Source: Ignavibacteriales bacterium (lineage in GTDB: Bacteria > Bacteroidota > Ignavibacteria > Ignavibacteriales > Ignavibacteriaceae). From it: a stretch of DNA of 64,000 nucleotides. Each line of letters begins with the position of its first letter. Position 1 is the first letter of the stretch. Positions 56,846 to 64,000 of the stretch are shown here, one piece after another. The stretch is taken from positions 868,001-932,000 of the forward strand of contig JADJIA010000001.1 of assembly GCA_016707285.1 (NCBI GenBank), written 5' to 3'. Position numbers and translations under genes: made by a program. The notes under the pieces were generated by a model, which worked only from the letters and a program-made list of their open reading frames with translations, did not search any database and was not told the DNA's origin.

Positions 56846-57778
56846 TTATAAGTCTTTTAACAATTCCAATGCAGATGTTTTATCTTTTTCGAGCTGAATT
56901 ATCAGATCCGATTTGGCAATAAACCTCATCTCTCCTCTGATTCGCTCAATAAATTTCACACGGAGATTTTTTCCATAAAGATCTTCTCCGCTAAATCCCA
57001 AAAGATGTACTTCAACAGCAAGATCTTTAAGATTAAATGTGGGCCTTCTGCCAACATTAAGCATACCTTTATACACTTTATCGTCAAGTTCCACCATAAC
57101 TGCATAAACACCATTTGCCGGGAGCAACTTGTTTTCTGAATCACATTCAAGGTTGGCAGTTGGATAACCCAATTCTCTACCCCTCTTGTCTCCATGGACA
57201 ACTTCTCCAAATATCTCATAATCTCGTCCAAGCATCTCTGCTGCTCCCTTTACATTTCCTTCGGAGAGTAGTTTCCTTACCTGGGTACTGCTAATATTGA
57301 TCTGATTGCGCATTACAGCCTCAACATATGTTACTTTAAAACCGTGTTTATCTGCTAATTGTCTAATAAAATTTTCATCGCCTGTGCGACCTCTACCAAA
57401 ACGGTGATCGTACCCGACGATTATCTCCTCTATTCCCGTTCCATCAATAATGTACTTCGAGAAAAAAGTTTCTGCATCAAATTCTGAAAATTCGAGTGTA
57501 AAATTAATTACAAAAACTTCGTCAACACCCAGCTTTTCAAAAATTCTTAGTTTTTCGCCGGTTGTTGTAAGAAGTTTTATGTCGCCGCCTTTGACCACCA
57601 CCTGTCTTGGATGAGGATCAAAAGTAATTACCAACGACCTGCCCCCCGACTTTTTCGCCTTTTCGATCAAAATATCGAGCAAAAGGTGGTGACCTTTATG
57701 AACGCCATCAAAAGTGCCAACAGTTAAAACTGTTTTGTTTGATTTTGTTACTTCACGGAGATCACGACTAACTTTCAT
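56846..57778 (-). CDS. ribF: Bifunctional riboflavin kinase / FAD synthetase
   Basis: The 310-residue product has an N-terminal FAD synthetase (nucleotidyltransferase) domain with VGTFDGVHKGHH (about 21-32), VITFDPHPR and the conserved VGYDHRFGRGRTG, and a C-terminal flavokinase domain with VVHGDKRGRELGYPTANLEC and KGMLNVGRRPTFN. It makes FMN and FAD from riboflavin. The start overlaps the truB stop by 11 bp. The ORF is intact and of normal length. Confidence 0.97.
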   Translation of the reverse strand: MKVSRDLREVTKSNKTVLTVGTFDGVHKGHHLLLDILIEKAKKSGGRSLVITFDPHPRQVVVKGGDIKLLTTTGEKLRIFEKLGVDEVFVINFTLEFSEFDAETFFSKYIIDGTGIEEIIVGYDHRFGRGRTGDENFIRQLADKHGFKVTYVEAVMRNQINISSTQVRKLLSEGNVKGAAEMLGRDYEIFGEVVHGDKRGRELGYPTANLECDSENKLLPANGVYAVMVELDDKVYKGMLNVGRRPTFNLKDLAVEVHLLGFSGEDLYGKNLRVKFIERIRGEMRFIAKSDLIIQLEKDKTSALELLKDL

Positions 57779-58496
57779 TCTCGATCATCGTTTCTGACTT
57801 GTCGCTGTTATATATATCTCTGAACGACTCAATTGTGACGGCATCATCCACTTTGAATTCACCTATTGCGGTTCGTCTCAGACTTGAAAGCCAGGCACCA
57901 CATCCCAGAATCAGGCCCATGTCGTGCGCCAGAACTCTGATATATGTACCTTTTGAACAGAGCACCCTGAATTTTACTACAGGTGGTGAATAATCAAGTA
58001 TCTCAAATTCTTCAACTACAACCCTTCTGGGTTCGCGCTCAATTGTCTCTCCTTTGCGAGCAAGGGAATATAACCTTTGACCGTTTTTACTAACCGCTGA
58101 ATACATCGGAGGAATCTGATCAATCTCGCCTGTCAGTGATCCGGCAGCAGAAATTATCTCTTCCATCGTAACTGATGATGCATCCTGTTTCATGAAAACT
58201 TCAGTTTCACTATCCATCGACGGGGTTTGCTCACCAAGAACCATGGTTCCTTCGTATTCTTTTGGTAAACCCATATATGAATCGATTTTTTTAGTCGATT
58301 TTCCAGTACAAACTATCAGCAGTCCGGTCGCTTTGGGATCAAGTGTTCCCGCATGACCTATTTTCTGAATATGCAATATTCTTCTCAGTCTATATACAAC
58401 ATCAAAAGATGTCAGATCAAGTGGTTTATCAAAAAGAATCGTCTGACCGGCGGTAAAATCCAGATCTTTATAAGTCGTTACCGATCTTTTTATCAT
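57768..58496 (-). CDS. truB: tRNA pseudouridine-55 synthase
   Basis: The 242-residue product has ILFDKPLDLTSFDVV and the catalytic-aspartate motif HAGTLDPKATGLLIVCTGKS (about 53-72), then QIPPMYSAVSKNGQRLYSLA and the CSKGTYIRVLAHDMG motif. It makes pseudouridine 55 in the T loop of tRNAs. The gene overlaps rbfA upstream by 29 bp; a shorter N-terminus is possible, as no conserved residue lies in the first 14. It overlaps ribF downstream. Confidence 0.96.
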   Translation of the reverse strand: MIKRSVTTYKDLDFTAGQTILFDKPLDLTSFDVVYRLRRILHIQKIGHAGTLDPKATGLLIVCTGKSTKKIDSYMGLPKEYEGTMVLGEQTPSMDSETEVFMKQDASSVTMEEIISAAGSLTGEIDQIPPMYSAVSKNGQRLYSLARKGETIEREPRRVVVEEFEILDYSPPVVKFRVLCSKGTYIRVLAHDMGLILGCGAWLSSLRRTAIGEFKVDDAVTIESFRDIYNSDKSETMIENES

Positions 58497-58830
58497 TCTT
58501 GTGTATTTCTTTGAGAAGACTTTCTATTTTTTCAACATAATCTGAAGTGTCGTCGATATAAAACCGTAATTCGGGCATATAGCGAACTCTAATCTTCGAC
58601 GCAAGCTCGTGCCTGAGTGAAGGTGTGTCAGCATTTACCCTTTCAAGAGCATTTTTGCGTTGTTCCTTGTCATAAACAGAAAAATATACTTTTGCCAGCC
58701 TCAGATCAGGTGTCAGTTTCACAGAAGTGATCGTCACCAATCCAAAGCCACTGGCATTATATTTCATGAGCATTATTACACTCAAGTCGTCTTTTATCTG
58801 ATTTTCCAGTCTTTCAACTCTATGTCCCAT
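58468..58830 (-). CDS. rbfA: Ribosome-binding factor A
   Basis: The 120-residue product has the RbfA KH-like fold: VERLENQIKDDLSVIMLMKY at the N-terminus and the family blocks TITSVKLTPDLRLAKVYFSV and LASKIRVRYMPELRFYIDDT. It binds immature 30S subunits and helps 16S rRNA maturation in the cold. It lies between infB and truB in the standard cluster order. The ORF is intact. Confidence 0.95.
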   Translation of the reverse strand: MGHRVERLENQIKDDLSVIMLMKYNASGFGLVTITSVKLTPDLRLAKVYFSVYDKEQRKNALERVNADTPSLRHELASKIRVRYMPELRFYIDDTSDYVEKIESLLKEIHKNDKKIGNDL

Positions 58831-58855
58831 TACGGCTCAACACTCCACTTTCAGA

Positions 58856-61645
58856 CTATTCAAGTTTTTTCTTTGTTTCAACAACCTTAAAGCCTTCGAT
58901 AATATCTCCAACTTTTAGATCATTAAAATTATTGACACTGATACCACATTCGTAGTTTGTATCAACTTCTTTAACATCATCCTTAAATCTCTTCAGTGAT
59001 GAGATTTCTCCGGTGAAGATAACGAGGCCATCCCTGATAACACGGATTCTGTCGTTCCGGTTAATCTTGCCTTCAATTACATAACAACCAGCAACTGTTC
59101 CAATTTTTGGAACTTTGAAAGTGTCACGAATCTCGGTGGAAGAAGTAACTTCTTCGGAGAGTATTGGTGCAAGCATTCCTTCGAGGGCGAGTTTAACTTC
59201 ACTGATTGCGTCGTAAATGATGTTGTAGATACGAATATCCACTTTTTGTGTCTCGGCGAGTTTCCTTGCATTCATGTGTGGACGAACATGGAAACCGATT
59301 ATGATTGCATTAGATGCGTTTGCAAGAAGCACATCACTCTCGGAAATGGCACCCACGCCTTTGTGAATTACTTTTACTTTAACTTCCTCGGTGGAAAGTT
59401 TCATAAGTGAATCGGATACTGCTTCAACTGAACCATCCACATCACCTTTTACGATGATCGGAAGTTCACTTACTCCACCAATCTGAATTTGTCTTGATAT
59501 TTCATCAAGAGTGATGTGGTGAATCTGCTTGCTGTCGAGTTCGCGTTTAAGTTGTTGTCTCTTCAGGGCGATTTCACGGGCGGTTCTTTCGGAATCCACC
59601 ACGATGAACTGATCGCCGGCTTGAGGTGCACCCTCAAAACCGAGAACAAGAACAGGTGATGAAGGAGGAGCTTCATCCATTTTTTTGTTCCTCTCATCAA
59701 ACATGGCTCTAACTCTGCCGTGTTGATTTCCGCAAACAAAAATGTCACCCTGCTTTAAGGTACCTTTTTGTATCAGAACTGTAGCGGTAACTCCTCTGCC
59801 TTTATCAAGCTGAGATTCAATTACCACGCCTCTGGCTTCGCGGTGAGGATTTGCTTTAAGATCGAGAACTTCAGCTTCGAGAAGCACTTTTTCAAGAAGG
59901 TCTTCAATGTGAAGTCCTTTTTTTGCAGAAATCTCAACACACTGATATCTTCCACCCCACTCTTCAACCAAAACATTTCGGTCGGCAAGTTGCTGTTTTA
60001 TCTTTTCGATGTTAGCGCCGGGTTTGTCAATCTTGTTAATCGCAACAATTATTGGCACATTTGCAGCCTGTGCGTGCGAAATTGCCTCAACTGTCTGTGG
60101 CATCACAGCATCATCTGCTGCTACAATCAAAATAACAATATCAGTAACCTGGGCACCACGCGCACGCATTGCTGTAAATGCCTCATGACCCGGTGTATCC
60201 AAAAATGTGATGTAATTATCTTCATTCACAAGAACTTTATAGGCACCGATATGCTGGGTTATACCACCCGATTCACCGGCAACCACATTTGAGCTTCTTA
60301 CATAATCAAGAAGTGAGGTTTTTCCATGATCAACATGGCCCATGATCGTAACCACAGGTGATCTTGGTTCAAGTTCATCGTCAAGGTCATCTATATCTTC
60401 AAGTACATCATTTGTATATTCATCTTCAACTTCCACTTCATAGTCAAACTCATCGGCTACAAGTGTTATCGTGTCAAGTTCAATTCTCTGATTTATTGAA
60501 ACCATCAATCCGAGTGCTATACATTTGGAGATTACTTCGCCAACGCCAACACCCATTACATTTGCAAGTTCAGAAACAGACATAAACTGATTTACACGAA
60601 TTTTTCTTTCATCAATTCTTCTCTGTTCATCGAGGAGCTCCTGAGCTTCAAGTCGTTCTCTTCTTTTCCTCTTACGCATCGAAGCGCGGTTTGAAATTGA
60701 CGATTCATCAGTATTCAACATTGTTTTTCTGATCGATTCCAAAACTTCTTTTTGATCGATCTCCAACTTTTTAACTTTTGCCTTTTTCTTTACTGCTTCA
60801 GTCTCTTCTACTACTGACTCCCTTTTCTTTGATTTTGGTTTCTTTTTCTTCTTTTTCGATTTCTTTTTATCTTCCTCTTCAGAGTCCGTAGTGGTTGCCG
60901 GTTTAACCTCGGTCGGGGTTACAAGTGTAACACCTGATCTTAACTCTTCTCTTGGAGGCTTTGGATCATCACCCCTGAAACGACCAAGAATTTTAAGTCC
61001 AATTGGTTTTCCGGTTCGGGGATCAATTTTCCGGGGTGTGTGTTGAGGTTGATCTTTGTCAACTGCTTCAACTGTTGTGGGTTCCGGAGCCACAGGTTCA
61101 TCGGGTTTAATCAAGGCTTCAATTTCTGCCGATACTTTTTCCTCTACGGGTTCAGTTACCACAGCAGTTGGTGGAGTCTCTTTTCTCTTTATCTCAGTAA
61201 ATTCCTGCCTGATTTCCCTTTGAACAGGTGGAACAACCACAGGTTCAGCAGGTTTTTCAACCACAGGTTCAGGTATTACTTCGGTTATCACAGCTTCCAC
61301 CTGTGGAACAACCTCCGGTTCAACAACCTTCGGCTCTTCAACTACAACAGGCTGAGGAGCCGGTACCGGAATTTCCGCTACTTCCTCTTTCTGTTCCGTT
61401 TTTTCAGGAGTACCCGCGAGTTTTTTGTTAAATTCATCGAGCTTCTGATAATGTTTTTCTGCGCGTTCTATATCTTTCTTGAACTGAACACGAACATCCT
61501 CAAGCATCTCGGGCGAGAGTAGCGAGTTCATGGTCTTCACATCATATCCTTTTTTCTTCAGAAAATCGAATATTGCCTGTGCAGAAACATTGAACTGTGC
61601 CGCAAAATTATAAATTCGTATTTTTTGTTCTTTAGGTTCAGACAT
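58856..61645 (-). CDS. infB: Translation initiation factor IF-2
   Basis: The 929-residue product has an N-terminal IF2_N domain (IRIYNFAAQFNVSAQAIFDF), a long low-complexity linker rich in Pro, Val and Glu plus a lysine-rich stretch, a second IF2_N-like block (VSELANVMGVGVGEVISKCI), the GTPase domain (G1 GHVDHGKTS, G3 DTPGHEAF, G4 NKID), and C-terminal domains II-IV (RVIRDGLVIFTGEISSLKRF). IF-2 brings fMet-tRNA to the 30S subunit and drives subunit joining. The length is normal for this phylum. Confidence 0.98.
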   Translation of the reverse strand: MSEPKEQKIRIYNFAAQFNVSAQAIFDFLKKKGYDVKTMNSLLSPEMLEDVRVQFKKDIERAEKHYQKLDEFNKKLAGTPEKTEQKEEVAEIPVPAPQPVVVEEPKVVEPEVVPQVEAVITEVIPEPVVEKPAEPVVVPPVQREIRQEFTEIKRKETPPTAVVTEPVEEKVSAEIEALIKPDEPVAPEPTTVEAVDKDQPQHTPRKIDPRTGKPIGLKILGRFRGDDPKPPREELRSGVTLVTPTEVKPATTTDSEEEDKKKSKKKKKKPKSKKRESVVEETEAVKKKAKVKKLEIDQKEVLESIRKTMLNTDESSISNRASMRKRKRRERLEAQELLDEQRRIDERKIRVNQFMSVSELANVMGVGVGEVISKCIALGLMVSINQRIELDTITLVADEFDYEVEVEDEYTNDVLEDIDDLDDELEPRSPVVTIMGHVDHGKTSLLDYVRSSNVVAGESGGITQHIGAYKVLVNEDNYITFLDTPGHEAFTAMRARGAQVTDIVILIVAADDAVMPQTVEAISHAQAANVPIIVAINKIDKPGANIEKIKQQLADRNVLVEEWGGRYQCVEISAKKGLHIEDLLEKVLLEAEVLDLKANPHREARGVVIESQLDKGRGVTATVLIQKGTLKQGDIFVCGNQHGRVRAMFDERNKKMDEAPPSSPVLVLGFEGAPQAGDQFIVVDSERTAREIALKRQQLKRELDSKQIHHITLDEISRQIQIGGVSELPIIVKGDVDGSVEAVSDSLMKLSTEEVKVKVIHKGVGAISESDVLLANASNAIIIGFHVRPHMNARKLAETQKVDIRIYNIIYDAISEVKLALEGMLAPILSEEVTSSTEIRDTFKVPKIGTVAGCYVIEGKINRNDRIRVIRDGLVIFTGEISSLKRFKDDVKEVDTNYECGISVNNFNDLKVGDIIEGFKVVETKKKLE

Positions 61646-61665
61646 CTATCGGTAGTCCTATCTTT

Positions 61666-62907
61666 CTAATCCTGCATCCTGTTTTTCAGGATATCATAAA
61701 TTCTATCAACCAGTTCTTCATCATCCTCAAATATCTCGAGCAGTTTCTCTTTACCGGCTTTAAATACATCTGTCACATAGTCAAAACGATTATTGATAAG
61801 TGTATCATAAACTTCAGCACCAAGCTCCGGCTTGCACTCAAGAAGTTCAACACCCTCTTCGTAATCTTCTATGTTCTTTTCAATTCTGTGGAAATCGATG
61901 TTATACCCTGTAACCTGCATGGCAAGTCTGATATTAACCCCATTTCTACCTACAATCATCGCCGCCTGCGACGAATCAGCATAAATAACGGCATTTCTGT
62001 TTACTTCATCAAGCTCAATCGACTTTAGTTTACCCGGCATCAACGCCCGTGTAATCATCACTCTTGGATCATCCGAAAATGCAAACACATCAATGTTTTC
62101 GTTCGCAAGTTCCTTTATGATCGAGTGAATTCTTACACCCTTCATACCAACACATGCGCCAACGGGGTCAATCCTCTTGTCCATCGATTCAACAGCAACT
62201 TTTGCTCTTTCACCTGCTTGACGGGCAATTCTTCTAATCTCAATGATACCATCATAAACTTCAGGCACCTCGATTTCAAGAAGTCTTCTTAGAAGTTCGG
62301 GATCAGCTCTTGAGATAATAATCTCAGGCCCACTTTTCCCTCTTCTTACTTCTTTCACAATCGCACGGGTTGTGTTCCCCTTATAATATCTTTCATGCGG
62401 TATCTGCTCTTCTCTCGGAAGAATCAGTTCATTTTTATTATGATTTACAAGGATATCGTTTTTACGGATCTGATAGATATCGCCGATAACTATCTCACCA
62501 ACAAGTCTCTTGTACTCATTCAGAATCAGTTCTTTTTCGATCTCGCGGATTCTTTGATTTAAACTCTGTTTGGCAAGATTTATAAGTCTTCTTCCAAATG
62601 TTGCGAGTTTTAATTGCTCAACATATTCTTCACCGACATCAAGTTCATCTTCATTGCCTTTTAGATTAACTTCGTCGAGACTTATTTGTTTGTCAGGGTC
62701 TTCAACCACATCAACTATTTCTCTAACAAGAAATATCTCGATATCTCCCCGATCCATATTAACAACCACGGAGTAATTCGCTTCCTCGCCATATTTTTTT
62801 CTGACAAGTAAACCAAAGATATCTTCAATTATTCCATGAAGTACATCTTTGTCAACTCCTTTTTCTCTTACCATCGCCGCAAACGATTCAACTATGTCTG
62901 CGTTCAT
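61666..62907 (-). CDS. nusA: Transcription termination/antitermination factor NusA
   Basis: The 413-residue product has the N-terminal polymerase-binding domain, an S1 domain (VGEIVIGDIYQIRKNDILVN), and two KH domains (CVGMKGVRIHSIIKELANEN and IVGRNGVNIRLAMQVTGYNI). It lacks the C-terminal acidic repeats found in Enterobacteria, as usual outside Proteobacteria. NusA binds RNA polymerase and nascent RNA to modulate pausing and intrinsic termination. A terminator-like hairpin stands in the leader of its own operon (63385-63413). Confidence 0.97.
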   Translation of the reverse strand: MNADIVESFAAMVREKGVDKDVLHGIIEDIFGLLVRKKYGEEANYSVVVNMDRGDIEIFLVREIVDVVEDPDKQISLDEVNLKGNEDELDVGEEYVEQLKLATFGRRLINLAKQSLNQRIREIEKELILNEYKRLVGEIVIGDIYQIRKNDILVNHNKNELILPREEQIPHERYYKGNTTRAIVKEVRRGKSGPEIIISRADPELLRRLLEIEVPEVYDGIIEIRRIARQAGERAKVAVESMDKRIDPVGACVGMKGVRIHSIIKELANENIDVFAFSDDPRVMITRALMPGKLKSIELDEVNRNAVIYADSSQAAMIVGRNGVNIRLAMQVTGYNIDFHRIEKNIEDYEEGVELLECKPELGAEVYDTLINNRFDYVTDVFKAGKEKLLEIFEDDEELVDRIYDILKNRMQD

Positions 62908-62920
62908 CTATCTTCCTCCG

Positions 62921-63373
62921 CTAAAAGCTTATTTTAACCCTGGCTGTCACGATCTCCGCGAAACCCAGCGTTTTTGTTTCTTTGGTTAATTCAAATGTCA
63001 ATTTATCGTCTTCAATTTGAAGCAGTTTGCCTTTAAACTTCTCAATTTCATCACCATTTTTAAACTCTATTTCGAACAGTCTTCCGATGTGTTTGTTATA
63101 CTGCTGAAGGTAAATTAGAGGCCGGTTGACACCGGGAGATGAAACATCAAACCTGAAAGGTCCGTCAAAAAGGTCTTCTTCTTCAATTATTTTGTTGATC
63201 GCTCTGCTTACTACAGCACAATCATCTGCGGTGACTCCGGTCTCACTGTCGATAAACAGTTCGATTATTTTAACTTTCCCTTCACCCCTGACAACAAAGT
63301 CAATAAACAGCAATTGATGCTGTTCTGCCACTTCTAAACTGATCTCTTTTATTCTGCTAAGTGTATCACTCAT
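62921..63373 (-). CDS. rimP: Ribosome maturation factor RimP
   Basis: The 150-residue product has the RimP blocks VKIIELFIDSETGVTADDCA, SRAINKIIEEEDLF and RFDVSSPGVNRPL, followed by the SH3-like C-terminal domain (GKLLQIEDDKLTFEL). RimP assists 30S assembly and is normally the first gene before nusA and infB. The ribosome-binding site AGAAGG (63379-63384) directly touches the T-tract of an upstream terminator hairpin, so transcription reaching this gene must pass it. Confidence 0.95.
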   Translation of the reverse strand: MSDTLSRIKEISLEVAEQHQLLFIDFVVRGEGKVKIIELFIDSETGVTADDCAVVSRAINKIIEEEDLFDGPFRFDVSSPGVNRPLIYLQQYNKHIGRLFEIEFKNGDEIEKFKGKLLQIEDDKLTFELTKETKTLGFAEIVTARVKISF

Positions 63374-63384
63374 AAATGCCTTCT

Positions 63385-63413
63385 AAAAAAAAACGCCCTT
63401 TGTCTGTAGGGCG
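63385..63413 (-). terminator. Intrinsic terminator in the rimP-nusA-infB leader (candidate attenuator)
   Basis: On the minus strand, CGCCCT / AGGGCG arms with an 8-base loop are followed by nine T residues, then at once by AGAAGG and, 6 bases later, the rimP ATG. There is no gene upstream on this strand before the divergent chemoreceptor at 63661. It is therefore either the end of a short RNA or a leader attenuator controlling the nusA operon. Confidence 0.7.
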
Positions 63414-63660
63414 AATAATTAGATTACAAATATACCATTTTTTAAACATTTTAACAAATATTCCTTTTTATTGATGATTTGTTTTTTACTGCTTTTTGAA
63501 TGGCTGTATTTAAATAATTAGTGGTTGAAACTAAACTCTTAATTGTTACAATCCGGATCAAGTATAGTTCAGGTGATAAGTTTTAATAAAGTTGTTGGTT
63601 ATAAGTTAAATTATGATTATTATTTAAAACCTTTTTATTTCTCTTTAGCCCGGATTAAAA

Positions 63661-64000
63661 ATGAAGTTTCGTGATTTTAAAATTGGTACCCGACTCGCCG
63701 CAGGATTCTCTATCATTATGATATTGATCCTCTTCATTTTACTGTTTGCTCTCAAAAATATTCAAACCCTCTCTGATCAAACAGCCCGGCTGTATAACCA
63801 CCCGTTTACTGTGTCAAATGCTGCTAGAAAAATGGACGCGGAATCTATAGCTATCAGGGAAAAAATGTATCTCATGTTTGTGCACCCTGAAAAAATTGAC
63901 TCCCTCTCAAATATTATCGATTCTCTCGACTACTCAATAGTTGCAGGTTTTAATTTACTGAAAGAGAGATTCCTCGGACAAAAAGAGGATGTTGAGCATG
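63661..64000 (+). CDS. Methyl-accepting chemotaxis protein, 5' part
   Basis: From the ATG at 63661 the frame stays open to the right edge of the window (113 codons). The start MKFRDFKIGTRLAAGFSIIM, then ILILFILLFALKNI, is the positively charged leader and first membrane segment typical of chemoreceptors of the four-helix-bundle sensor class. It continues into a helical periplasmic region (SNAARKMDAESIAIREKMYL). HAMP and signalling domains would lie beyond the window. The ligand cannot be inferred. It is divergent from rimP, with AT-rich DNA between. Confidence 0.8.
   Translation, partial: MKFRDFKIGTRLAAGFSIIMILILFILLFALKNIQTLSDQTARLYNHPFTVSNAARKMDAESIAIREKMYLMFVHPEKIDSLSNIIDSLDYSIVAGFNLLKERFLGQKEDVEH

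Overview
The window looks like a chromosome segment from the Ignavibacteria / Bacteroidota-Chlorobi branch. The main sign is a set of secreted proteins that end in the type IX secretion (T9SS) C-terminal sorting domain, with the NYPNPFNP-type signature and a terminal KxxLLK-like motif (at 813-2579, 22066-24522, 36234-37315, 37673-38027, 38057-39493 and 40895-41557). The gene order of the rimP-nusA-infB-rbfA-truB-ribF-rpsO-pnp block is the ordinary bacterial one. No rRNA, tRNA, insertion sequence or CRISPR array was recognised by eye.

Layout. 1-8 kb: the end of a TRAP transporter permease, a T9SS sialidase-like repeat protein, a 59-bp tandem repeat block, a cation-efflux gene coupled to an S24-type repressor, a divergent small gene, a Cys-Pro-Tyr-Ser-Gly repeat secreted protein, a TauE/SafE permease and a Wzi-like outer-membrane protein. 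8-13 kb: a solitary cas6 convergent with a TPR protein whose CHAT domain stops before its catalytic half, then a CHASE2-adenylate cyclase. 13-22 kb: two small heat-shock genes behind a sigma-54-like promoter, a SiaA/SiaB/SiaC-type partner-switching module, and a 5-kb hybrid histidine kinase. 22-28.5 kb: a TolB-like propeller plus T9SS cell-wall amidase operon, a saccharopine-dehydrogenase-like gene, an M15 peptidase and two damaged unrecognised genes. 28.6-36 kb: thrA-thrB-thrC, uvrB and a methyltransferase. 36-42 kb: T9SS cargo proteins and a DinB-like protein. 42-63.4 kb: a long, closely packed minus-strand block of core genes (ECF sigma/anti-sigma, holA, two cyclophilins, uppP, lolA, ftsK, comB, gcvT, rng, pnp, rpsO, ribF, truB, rbfA, infB, nusA, rimP). 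The right edge enters a chemoreceptor gene.

A caution applies throughout. About fifteen genes have reading-frame breaks, nearly all single-base gains or losses inside homopolymer runs. They include genes that cannot plausibly be dead (rpsO, ftsK), so most breaks are probably sequencing or assembly errors. I joined such genes into one feature and described each break. Two in-frame stop codons in the hybrid kinase and one in a small gene at 28.2 kb are substitution-like and stand apart.

The most interesting items are the orphan cas6 beside a CHAT gene cut off at the cas6 end, the Sia-type module whose fourth gene resembles only the stalk of the SiaD cyclase, an intrinsic terminator squeezed just before the rimP ribosome-binding site of the nusA operon, and a two-hairpin RNA element upstream of the TolB-like gene.
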